This document shows positions 34,953 to 45,925 of a stretch of DNA of 64,000 nucleotides, in pieces. The stretch's first letter is position 1, and every line of letters starts with the position of its first letter. Location: NCBI GenBank assembly GCA_947685225.1, contig CANTUV010000062.1, positions 18,682,501-18,746,500 of the forward strand, in the 5' to 3' direction. Origin of the DNA: Garcia nutans. Its lineage: Eukaryota > Streptophyta > Magnoliopsida > Malpighiales > Euphorbiaceae. Under the pieces are notes generated by a model that saw only the letters and a program-made list of their open reading frames with translations, did not search any database and had not been told where the DNA came from. Both the position numbers and the translations under genes were made by a program.

Positions 34953-36722
34953 TGTTGTGGACTCAGCCTAGCTATCTACAAGTACACAAATCGTTAACAA
35001 GGAATATGATGATAAGTAGAGTATCGTTCCCACGAGGAAGTTTTCTTCTAAGTACTAATCAATTAAAACTAATTATTGTTTGGATGATAAAATTTGATTT
35101 ATGATTAAACAAAATAAATTACTTTGAATTAAATCTAATGATATGAAACTCAAGATTAGGTCACCTTTATTGATTTATCATGGCTAAAGTATTGATTTAA
35201 TTTAGTTTTCCTTTCATTAATGGTTAAATTCTCCTAAATTAAGCTCAAGTCTCTCTCAAGTACTAGAACTAATATCAATTTAATCCTTGTGTCTACTCTC
35301 ATGATCACAAGTAATTAAACCAATTCATTAGGTTTTGTGAGAATTTTGAATCAACCTCTTAAGTGTTTAACCTTATATCTAAATGCAAAACTTCCTTAAG
35401 ATTGTTACCTTTGTGGACTAATGTTATGCTTTCACTCTCACTCCATCACACAACACCTCAATTCAATTAATTATTGGCCAAATAATTAAAGCATTAAGTG
35501 TAAAGATAATAAAATAATTTAAGGATAAACTAAATTAATTCAAATAAGCATTTATAACTCCATGATAAATTTAATGAAAGGGACCAACCCTAAAGAGGAT
35601 TAGTTATTCAGTATTGAAATAAGAACATTAAAAATATTAAAGAAAGTCATTAAAAATATAATTTAAAGAATAATAAATATTATACTCTATTTCTTTGAAG
35701 AAGAACTTGACTTGGAACTTGAATTTCTTCTTGAACCAGAATTTTACTCTCCTTCATAAAAAAACTCTAAACTACATTTTTTTTCTTGAATGAATCTAAT
35801 CTAATTCTTATAAATCTTTCATATCTTGAAACCTTAGAGGAAGTGTGTTTAAATATAGTATTTGGAAGCTTCATTAGTGGGAAAAAAACCGAAAAAGGTT
35901 GGCCACATCTTATTTGGTTCACCACCTACCCAATTTTCTACTCAAGGTCATGAATTTCGGCCTCACGGTCATGGATTTTGTGTGCCACAGTCGTGGCCTG
36001 ATTTGGATTAGACGGTTTGAGCACTTTACAGCTGTAAAATAGTAGGCAAGGTAGGCCACGGTCATGGCTTTTCAATGCCACGGTTATGGCTTTTCAATGC
36101 CACGGTCGTGGCATTGAAGTGGAGTCTGCCAACTTTGAATTTTCTTTTCTTTCTTGGCTCAAGCAGTAGAGAAATCAATCCCACGGTTGTGGGTTTTGAG
36201 TTCCAAGGTCGTGGCTTTTGATTTGCTTCTAAAATATGCAAAATTTCTTCAAAACAAAGCCAAAATGAATGCCACAGTTGTGGCTTTTGGGCCCCACAGT
36301 CGTGGCTTTTAATATGCTTCTGCACTTGCAATTTTCTATCATTGAAAAATTTGGACAACTTCAAATCAAATCCCATGGCCATGGCTTTTTGATAGCCATG
36401 GCCCTGAGATTCAAAACAAATCTGGACCTCTTGATTTCTCATCTTTAATTCCACTTTCAAGTTCAAAATCATGTATCATGATTTATAAGACAATGTAAAT
36501 TCATTTTCTTCCATTTTTGAGCTTGTTTTGACATCCTTTTTATTTTTCTTCAATTTTCTATGGTTTTTAGCCAAAATAAGCTATTTCTTCATACTTGTAA
36601 CTTTATACTTGAAATGATCAATATTCTAGCATTCACAACAAAAATTGATCAAATTCAATTGATAATAATAAAAAATATAACTAGAATAATTATAAAATTA
36701 TATCCAAAATATGGTCTTATCA
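34953..36722 (-). repeat. 3' LTR of element I (1.77 kb)
   Basis: Plus-strand start TGTTGTGGACTCAGCCTAGC, shared with 61144. The minus-strand start is TGATAAGACC, as in solo LTR J (TGATAAGAGC). A possible TATA (TTTAAATATAG) lies near 35850. 35950-36410 carries eight or more CCACGGTCGTGGC-type words on the upstream side of that box. Confidence 0.88.
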
Positions 36723-36736
36723 ACTCCCCAAAGCTT
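36723..36736 (-). other. Polypurine tract of element I
   Basis: AAGCTTTGGGGAGT on the minus strand, directly next to the LTR start at 36722, preceded by GCTTGAGGACAAGC as in other Athila-like 3' ends. Confidence 0.7.
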
Positions 36737-38070
36737 AGACCATTGCTTGTCCTCAAGCGACAAGAACAATCTAATTCACAGTAGGCCTCATTTTATTTCA
36801 AGAATTCTTAGGATTTTGATATATAAAAGTTTAAACAAATAAAATTTCAAAATTCAATTCTAAATCAAGGTCCATAACTGTACTTACATCATTTTCCCCT
36901 TATGCATTCAAGAAGTTTTAGCCAATTGCAACCAATTATTACACTTCAGACAGGCACATACTCTCTGCATTCATTAAAGATTTTTATAGAGTTCATAGAA
37001 ACTTGCCCATCTCATATGCATGTTTAATCAAACTTTCTCCATTAATAGACCCCACTAACTGAAGAAAAATCAAAAGGTCTTTTTAAGCTTGTAATATGGT
37101 CTAAAAGGGTTAAGGCTATAGTGATGTTTAATAATTTGGTCTTTCATCTTTTGAATATCTTCCAACTGTAAGTTACATTTGGTTTGTTCCTTTTCTTAAT
37201 TTAATTTATCCTCCCTTATTTTGACATACTTTACTTATGGGATATACATATTTCTTTATATTATTTATTTATTTTTCATGTTTTCTCCAAACTTGAGCTT
37301 TGATTAAGAGGTCTATTTAGAGGATCAATGATATTATCTAAATGAAATTGAGCTTAAATACTTTTATAATAAGAAAATATATCAAAAGATAATCAACCTC
37401 AAAAGGGTAGTTATTAGGGCTACATGTATGAAAAGAACCGAAAGCTTAAAAAAATTCAATTTTAGCTCAAAAGGGACAACTAAAGGCAATGTTTAAATAT
37501 GGTGGATATAAGAATTTGACTACACAAACAATGCCTAAATCATCCTTTCCTCTACTTAGCAAGGTTCAATTTCACCTCAAAAGTTCTTTTAAACATGTTC
37601 TAGACTTAGGCATAAGATAATAAAAAATAAATGACAAAAGAGTAGGAGCCCTCTCTAAGTAAGCATACACAATCAATTACAACTAAAATCAAGAATGCAT
37701 TCAAGTCAAAATCCATAAAGTACAGCACTTCACAAAATCTTCATCTCAATTTTTTTTATTTAATAACATCAATAAATCACAAATAAGTATTGGCCTCCCA
37801 AGAACTCAATAATTCAAGTGCAAGAATTCAAGCAAAATTTTAAAAAACTTTTTACTCATGCTTGAAAAAACAAATCAGTAGGTACCCTATATCCCAATCA
37901 TTTATGAAAGAGTAAATAAATTAAAAAAGGAATAGAATACTTTGCTAGATTTCTTAAGCTAAATCCTCCCCCAAGCTTGAAGCTTGCCAGTGTCCTCAGT
38001 GGTTTATACATTAGGTGGATAAGGGAGTGTACATGTCTATTCTTGATTGTTTTTCCTTTGCAAGAAGAAT
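36737..38070 (-). other. 3' non-coding region of element I with the shared 3' module
   Basis: 36940-37740 matches, in the same order and orientation, the 3' region of the gag-only elements. Anchors include CACTTCAGACAGGCACATA, a TAATAGAC...AAAAGGTCTTT block, GGACAACTA...AACAATGCCTA, and GGAGCCCTCTCTAAGTAAGC at about 37650. Further right, 37960-38070 is a typical Athila 3' end with a second G-rich tract (CTTGGGGGAGGA on minus). No ORF. Confidence 0.75.
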
Positions 38071-38775
38071 CCATCTGATAAGAGCATTTTTGTACTTATT
38101 TTTAGTATGATTTTTAAGTGTTTTTAGTTAATGTTTCATTTGATTTTTGTTTAAAGTTTGTTTTAAGTGTTTATTTTAGGTTAAAGTGCAAAAACTCCCT
38201 TTGATGATCAAAACAATGAAGGAAGAGCATGAATCAAGCAAGACATAGCCAAGCCAAAGCAAGCTTGGCCGTGTCCCACAAAAGAATTCCAAGACAATAG
38301 CTGACACGCCCAAGAGACACGACCAAGCCACTGGCCGTGTCTCACCTAAAGAGCAAAACCAAGAAACCAAAGAAATGAAGGTAAAAGCTGACACCATCAC
38401 ATGACACGGCCAAGCCACTTGGCCGTGTCACCCTTGGAAACAAAGAAAAAATTGAACAAATGGCTTGGCTTCTCTTGCACGAGTTGGGAGACAAAGTGGG
38501 GAACAAGACATTGTGCTTGCCAAAGGAAATACTAAACAAAGAGAAAGTGGGGAATAAGGGAGAGTGGTGTGAGTTGGAAGGTATGGGGTGTGAGTTGGAA
38601 GGCATGGCTTGAGCTTTGGAGGGAAATAAAAAGAGAAGAAGAGGGGGTTCTTGGGAGTGCTGGCTGGAGGTTTTTGCAGAAGGCAGAGAAAAGAGACAGA
38701 GAAGAGAGGTTTGAGAGGAGGAGGCTGGGCATACACTGTTTGGGCAAGGAGGGAGTGACACTCTCTTTGACTCTT

Positions 38776-40643
38776 TGTTGCGCTCGAATTAAGTTCTACT
38801 ACAAGCGTCACTCACAAGTATACGAGGTAGTTGTAACAAAGGTGATCGCCCCAAGGTCGTTTCCCATGGAAGGTGTGGTTCGTAATAGCTTGATTGACAA
38901 TTAATTTAAAAATGATTGTTTGTTGTATGAAATGTGCAAGATTAATTTAAACCTAAAAGTAACGTGCGTAGAGATTGATGTGAGTGATGGGTGCACAAGA
39001 TCAATTCAGTTCTTGGGAAAGTGCCTAGGGTTATAGGTCCATTCAATCAAAGCTCAATTCTCAATTATCCATTAACATAGCCTTGTAATTAATTTGTTCC
39101 TTAAGGTTAATTAGTCAATTACTAATTCATTAGTTGTCACATTCATGAATTAGCAATAACTAATTATTTTACATTACCAAATTAATGAAACCCTAGAACT
39201 TATATTTCTAATTCATTCATAGGGTAGTCGATTGCATAGTTTCGATATCGAATTTCACCTCACGGTCCTTCATTCAATATCTAGAGATCAATAGGTAGCT
39301 AATCTATTAACCTAGCATACAAGCCAATGCAATCAATCCACACAAAGTACATCAATATAAATATCAAATCAAAGCATTCAATCAAATACACTATAAACCC
39401 TAGGCATGGGTATTTAGCTCAACATCACCAATTTAAAACATTCATTTAACTCAATATAAATCAAATACAAATTGTTCATTGTAATATCAATCTCTTAATA
39501 CAACAAAAACAATATTGAAATGAATTAAAAGAGAGAATAGAAAAACCCCTTGTGAAGATGCCAAGAGTAGGATTGCTAGTCTTCCTCCTAGCTCCACTTT
39601 GTTGTATGATGAAGAACTCAAGCCCTCTTCAATGGTTGATTCTCCTTTGCCATATGGAATGGGCTTTCTCAAGTCACCAAACCTTTAATTGATTATGCCT
39701 TTGAGAGATAGAATGGAGCTTTCTCAAGTCACCAAACCTTCAATAAGCTTCTTCAACCTTTAAGAGCTTGTTAACCCAACTTATCCCAAAGAACCAAATT
39801 GAAGCTTGTCAATGGAAGATGGAGAAGATGAAGATGGAGGATGAAGATGAAGGGACAAGGAGAGTGTCACTCTCTCCTCATCCCAAGTGTGTTTGCTCAC
39901 CTTTTCTCTTTTCTTTTCTCCCTCTTTCAAAAGCCTAGCCATTCTCTCCCTTTTTCTGTCGTAAGAAAGAGCTTAAATAGATATTAAGAGTGACATGGCC
40001 AAGCTCGATTTGGCTTGGCCGTGTCTCTTAATCTTTTTCTTGCCTTCCATTAGGTGACACGGCCAAGCCAAGGTTGGCTTGGCCGTGTCTCTTGATTTCC
40101 ATGGGACACGGCCAAGCCAGTTGGCCGTGTCCCTCGCTGTGGCTTATTCTTTCTTTCTTTCTTTTCTTTGTTCTTCAAGGAGGTGACACGACCAAGCCAA
40201 GAATGGCTTGGCCGTGTCTCATGTGATCTTCATCTTTTCTTTCTTCTTTGGAATGGTGAGTGACACGGCCAAGCTTAAGTGAGCTTGGCCGTGTTTGACA
40301 TGCTTGGAGGGACATGGCCAGTGGCTTGGGTGTGTCACCTACTGCTCTTCGTTCTTTGCTCTTCTTTCTTTGGTCTTCTTCGGTTTGCTCCTTGCGTGAG
40401 ACACGGCCAGAGGCTTGGCCATGTCTCTAGGTGTGTCTCTCTCTGCCCTCTTCAATCTTTGAGGAACACGTCCAAGCCTGATTTGGCTTGGCCATGTCTT
40501 ACTTGGTTCATGCTTTTCTTGCACTGTTTTGATCTTCCAAGGGTCTTTTTGTACCTAAACCTAAAACAAACACTTTAAACACACTTAAAATAAAAATTAA
40601 TCAAAACATTAACTAAAACACACATAAAATCATACTAAAAACA
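38776..40643 (-). repeat. 3' LTR of element H (1.87 kb)
   Basis: TGTTGCGCTCGAATTAAG to ACTAAAAACA, paired with 53759-55624. 39990-40500 holds an array of GACACGGCCAAG / CTTGGCCGTGTC inverted repeats. The possible TATA (TATTTAAGC on minus) is near 39980, just downstream of the array. Confidence 0.93.
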
Positions 40644-40665
40644 AGTACAAAAATGATCTAAACAA

Positions 40666-40680
40666 CTACCCCCACACTTA
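40666..40680 (-). other. Polypurine-like tract of element H
   Basis: TAAGTGTGGGGGTAG on the minus strand, 22 bases from the LTR end. The distance is longer than usual, so the true tract may differ. Confidence 0.45.
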
Positions 40681-41026
40681 ACTCCTTGCATGTCCCCAAG
40701 CAAGGCTAAATCAAACACACTAAACAAGATGAATTTTGTTAAGTTCAAGAGTTATAAAGATGCATCAAGACTTCCTTATCCCTAAATCTACAATCAATAT
40801 TGAGTCAAACAAAATCGACACCCATGCAATTAAATGGTTTTCCATGCATAACCTATGTTGTCGCTCCCTCACCAACTCTTACAAGTGTTTGATCATGTTG
40901 GTGTTTACACTCACAACAATCAATGAAAGATTATTACCATAGGCTTGATTATCAATCAAATCTCCACCACAAATAACAATTAAACATCAATCAAAAGGTC
41001 TTTATTGGGTTGTAATGGGGCTAAGG
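40681..41026 (-). other. 3' non-coding region of element H, left part
   Basis: Non-coding; its end (AATCAAAAGGTCTTTATTGG near 40990) matches the shared 3' module of elements I, M and C. It continues at 51119 beyond the inserted element C. Confidence 0.65.
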
Positions 41027-41031
41027 TAAAG

Positions 41032-43369
41032 TGTAGACCCTTAATTTTTGACCCAATCCGATCTAATATGTTTTATTTAGCCCAAAATGATTTTTGTTGT
41101 CTAATTGGTCCAAAATAATTTCTACCTTAGTATTTAATTTTTATTGATAAAAAATGAAAATAAACAAATAAAAATTAAAAAATAAAATTGAAGTCGGAAA
41201 AAAAAAATCAGCAGCGAAAAGTGGTCGCGCGGGCACTTCGGCCCAGCAGCTTGCTCGCAGGCCTGTGGGAGTTTCGCCCGCAGGCCTGTGGGCGTTTTGC
41301 CCGCAGGGATTTCCTGCGGGCGAGTTATTTCACCCGCAGGAAATTCATGCGAGCGAAATAACTTTTTTATTTCACCCGCAGGAATTTCCTGCGTGCGAAA
41401 TAGCCGCCCGCAGGAATTTCCTGCGGGCTGGCACGCCCACACGCCCAGCCAACGAGCTCGGCTGCTGCAGTTTTTGCCAGCACAAAATTTTTCAACGCAA
41501 TTTTTTTAAACCTAATCCAATTAGGTTTTAATTTCATTTTTTTAATAATATTACTTACCTTAATTAATTAGGAATAAATAACCTTAAACCACTATAAATA
41601 AGGACCAAAGGCATTAAAATTAGGGTGGCCGAGAGAGAGAAATTCCAAAGGGAGTTTGGAAAGTTTGAAACCAAATCAAGGAAGGAAAAGAAGAAATTCA
41701 ATTTAAATCTTTTCTGGACAGCAGCATCACGAGGAAAGGGATTCCAAAGGCAAAAAAAAGGCTTGTCTTTGGAGCTAGTTCATCCAAGAAGAAGTAATTT
41801 TGGAGCAACTTATAAAAGAAGGTATGAAATTCTAAATTCTAATTTTTTTACACAGTAGCTAAAACTAGGATTTTTTTTTTGTGTTTTTCAAAAGTTAAAA
41901 TCTTAGAACTTTAATTTAGTTTTCCAAAGTTTAAACACTAAAACGTGACCTTATTTTCTAAAAAGACTTAAAATTGTTATTTTTTCTTCTTAAAGACCTT
42001 AAAACACTAATTGAACATATTTTTCAACAAAACCAAAACCAAATTCTGTTTCTTTTAAGATTTTAAAGTAGGTTCTATTTCATTCAAAAAGCCTTAAAAA
42101 ACATCTTTTCTACTTATAAAAACTTCAATCCTTTTGTTTAAATTCATAAAACTTCATAAAATATCAAATTGATTTCTAAAACCCTAAAAATTCTTCATTA
42201 CCCGAGACCCAAATTTCAAAACCCTAAAATCCAAAATTTAACTTTTAAACCTAAAATAATGAACCCTAATCCTTTTAAAACCTTAAACCCTAATTTTTAT
42301 GAACCCTAATCCTTTTAAAACATTAAAAAACATAAAAACATGAAAACCCAAAAATTGCACAGTAGCTTAAAATTCAATAACCAAAAATCACAAATTAAAG
42401 TATTTTAAGGTATTTAAAACCCTAGTTTCATGATTTCATCATTCAAACCTTAATTTGTTTAATCCAAGTGTCTTACCAACTTTTAAAAAACATAAAACCC
42501 TAATTTATTTTAATTCCATAAAAAGTTACAGTAGCTTAATTTTAGAAATTTCCAAAACCTTAACACATGAGATAAAAAAAAACCCTAAATGGAAATAGTA
42601 GCTATACTTGAACTTTTATTTACTTTATTCAATTCCATATTTGATTTTGCTTTGATTTATCTCTTATGCTATAATTTATTTAATTTCAATACTTGATTTA
42701 TTTAATTTATCATGGATGGATGTTTATTTTATTGATATTTAAATACTTTTGATGAATGATTTATTTATGATGAATGATTATTTACTTTTATCAATCAATT
42801 TAGATTTCCTAAAGTTGTAAGAGGTATGTTTCCACTTGGTGGGTACCTCATTATTTAAACATCATGTAATTTAATTTGCTTTTCTATTTTAGAACTTATG
42901 TAAAGGGCATGTTTCTACCTTTTGGTGGGTGTCCTATTTAGGCATGTGATGAAGGACATGTTTCCATCCTTGGATGGGTGTCCATTTATTTACTTTGTTT
43001 AGACATTGCTTTGATTTTAATATATTGATGCTTTCTTTAGTTGTGTGTAATATGGATAATGTTATTATACTTAAGAATTTTATAATATTAAGACCTGTAA
43101 AGGAGGCCGGTTCCAATGAACCGGGCGTTGTGGGGGTGCTGGGCCATTTCTCACCTTCCCCACACGTACCCAACTTTCCGAACCCATTAAGGGGTTGGGG
43201 ATTCCTTAGGAATCGAGTCATCCACCCCTTTCTTTTTCCCGGCCCGTCCGGGTGGCGACTCCATTTTCTCCGGACTTAGGTCCGTGTTCTCTAATGCGCC
43301 GAGCCTAAAACAGTGTTGAAGTCGCATGAACCATTCCACCGAGAGTGGGGGTGAAAATCCCCGCTCACA
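41032..43369 (+). repeat. 5' LTR of element C (2.34 kb)
   Basis: TGTAGACCC... to ...CCCCGCTCACA. Four zones: a GC-rich palindrome cluster (41216-41455, CCGCAGGAATTTCCTGCGG words); a TATA box (41593); an A/T-rich part with AAACCCTAA boxes (42170-42600); and a conserved hairpin-rich end (43070-43369). Confidence 0.95.
41593..41600 (+). promoter_or_regulatory. TATA box of element C
   Basis: CACTATAAATAAGGACC, conserved in the LTRs at 18916, 49336, 60359 (inverted) and 63111 (inverted). The palindrome cluster is 140-380 bases upstream. Confidence 0.7.
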
Positions 43370-43389
43370 GTGGAAACTCCACTGGGGAC
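43370..43389 (+). other. Primer-binding site of element C
   Basis: One base after the LTR end, TGGAAACTCCACTGGGGAC begins with the TGG needed to pair with a tRNA CCA end. It resembles the tRNA-Arg type site (TGGCGACTCCACTGGGGAC) that I recall for Ogre elements; which tRNA it uses here is not proven. Confidence 0.7.
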
Positions 43390-44506
43390 AAGAGAAGTTG
43401 ATTCCGTTGGTCTTTATATTATTCTATTCTTTCTTATAATGATTTTATCCATTGCATCATTTAGTTTGCATCGTGTGCATGATTTAGGATGCCCGTGTTA
43501 CCTGTGTTGTGTTATGTAAGGGATACCATATTTTCACTCAAGGTATGGAGATCGAGCATGGCATAACCACTCATAGCCTCGTACCATTTGGTATATACTT
43601 GCTATGGGAACCTAAGCCTTTCTACCTAAAGACTAAAGCTCATGTAATTGGCCTAGTTACTTTCCTTAGGTTTTACCCTAAATGCATGTTGTTTGACTAT
43701 GGTTAGTTTATCTTAGTCTAAATCATGGCTTATTTGGTTTGTTCTTTTTCTAATATGACTTAAGTATATTGTAAGCTCAAAATAAATTTTTCTTTAAAAT
43801 CCAAAAGACCAAAGCTATTTTTCAAAACTTTTCAAAATGGTCTTTGGACATAAGACTTTTCTAAAAACAAATAAAAAATTCTTTGGCCCATGGCCCAAAT
43901 ACTAAGCCCAAAATCCATTTTTCTAAAATCTTTTACAATGGGCTTAGAAACAAAACTATTTTCACCCAACATTTTCTTACAAAGAGCTTGCAAAAATATT
44001 TAGGTCAATTATGAAATACAAAAAATCAATTATGGGCCTAGTTTACAATAAGAATAAATTAGCCATGGGCTTGTTTTTGGCATGAATCATTAGTTACCTT
44101 TTTCAAGTGAGAAATCTATTTATAATAAACCTCTTAATTTCATTTTAATCCAACATAGCATAAAAGCTACTTTACTTGGATAAATGGATTAAAACCTAAT
44201 TAATGGGAATTATCATGGATTGATTTCCATTTTTGAAAATACAACTATTGGTTGAAACGTCTGAGGGAATTATTCGAAAGCAAGATACCCCATGTTGGTA
44301 TTTTGTTAACCATATACCTAGGAAAAGAGACTCGCCATTCGTGTATGGATGTTATAAGGTTGGAAGGAACGTCCTATTTTTATCTGTTGATTGTTTGTGC
44401 ATACATGCATACATTTGCATCTCATATCATTAATCCTCTCTAGCTCACAGCCCTGGATTACAAAAGTTCAAAAGCTTACGACAATCCGACTTACGCCGGA
44501 GACGAA
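43390..44506 (+). other. 5' untranslated region of element C
   Basis: About 1.1 kb of non-coding sequence between PBS and gag, with short frames only. It matches copy G inverted (17558-18480). A long leader is usual in Ogre/Tat elements. Confidence 0.65.
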
Positions 44507-45925
44507 GTGTCTAGCAAAGACTCAATCAATTGCTCACCAAAAATAATGGAACCCGAACAAATTCAAAGAATGGTAGATGAAGCCCTCAATGCCAAGATGG
44601 AAGAAATAAAAGAGACCCTAGCTGAGACCATGAGGAACCAATTGACTGCAATATTAGAGAATCATGCCGAGGCTTCTACTAGCACTAAGAAGCCAAAGGA
44701 CAAAGGGAAGACTAAAGTTAGTGAAGTAGCTTTTAATGATGAAAGGGTGATCATTGATGATGATGATGATTGGGCTCAATACTACCAAGAGGTTCAAGAA
44801 AAGAAGAAAGAACCGAAGGCTGTTGAGAAGGCAACTATTGAAAAGACCGAGACATCCGATGTTGAAAAGATGATTGCTGATTTAGAAAAGAAATTTGAGA
44901 AGAAGCTAAAAATCGAAGAGAAGTCTGAGATCGACAAACTATTTGATCAAGATGAAGAGGTCCCTTATAAGTTCAAGATGCCTTCCTTTTCTAAGTACAA
45001 TGGCACCGGAAATCCGCATCTCCACGTGAAGCAATATATCACTGCCATGCAATCTGCCCGAGCTACTAAGGCTCAAACCCGAAGGTACTTTATGCTCTCA
45101 TTGGACCCTGTTGTCCAAAATTGGTTCAATACCTTAGATGATGGAACACAAAAGAGTTGGGATATACTTTACAAAGCCTTCATCCAATAATATGGATATA
45201 ATGCTGAGTTGGAAGTTACCTTGATGGAAGTGGAGTCCATTAGGCAAAGATCGAATGAGAACTTTGTGGATTATGTGAAGAGATGGAGAAACAAGGCTGC
45301 TTTGCTCAAGAAAATGCCCAATGAATCTGATCAAATAAGGATGATCGTGAGAGGTGTCCTGCCCAATCTCCGCGAAAGGGTGTCTCACACCCTTATAAGG
45401 GACTTCAAAGATCTTCTCCAAGCTGGTCTACAAATTGAAGAATGGGAAAGGGAGAAGAATCGCTTTTCAATAAGAAGGAATGAGAAAGGGAACAACCAGC
45501 CTAACAATCAAAGCACTCAAAAAGAAGTTGATGTTAATGTAACCAGTCAAGGGAATAAAAGACAATTCTCAGAAAGGTTTTTTAGCAAGCTGCAAAAGAA
45601 AGGGTTGTTACAACCGTTAGCTCCTCGACCTCTACATAATCCACTGCCACCAAACTTCAATGCCGAGGCCTTCTGTCAATTTTATCAAATGTGAGGGCAT
45701 GAAACAGATAAATGTGCTCGTCTAAGGCATGAGATTCAAGACCTAATCAATAGTGGCAAACTACCCGAGTCGGATAAGCCCAACACCAAAGACAATCCAT
45801 TACCAAGGTTCAATAGAGTACCTCCACCGACAACCTTCATGGTGGGAAAAGGATTGGAAGAAGATTTTGTTTTATCATCCTTTCAAGACGAGAATGTTGA
45901 AGATGTGAAGGGAAAAGAAGCCTAA
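44507..45925 (+). pseudogene. gag: Ogre/Tat-like gag with two in-frame stops
   Basis: One frame of about 470 codons with stops at 45188-45190 and 45692-45694, ending at TAA 45923-45925. N-terminal coiled-coil-like region (MEPEQIQRMVDEALNAKMEE), a Lys/Glu-rich acidic stretch, then the capsid core (FKMPSFSKYNGTGNPHLHVK, FMLSLDPVVQNWFNTL, FVDYVKRWRNKAALLKKMPNE), and a C-terminal degenerate zinc segment (CQF-X(n)-GHETDKCARLRHEIQDLI). The equivalent of the first stop is open in copy G, so both stops here are private damage. Either ATG 44507 or the internal ATG at 44546 could start it. Gag would assemble particles and bind RNA. No pol follows. Confidence 0.9.

Noticed and set aside
38342..38904. 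Overlapping ORFs of 111-139 aa on both strands
   Set aside because: They cross the junction between solo LTR J and the LTR of H and have low-complexity content, so they are not a gene.
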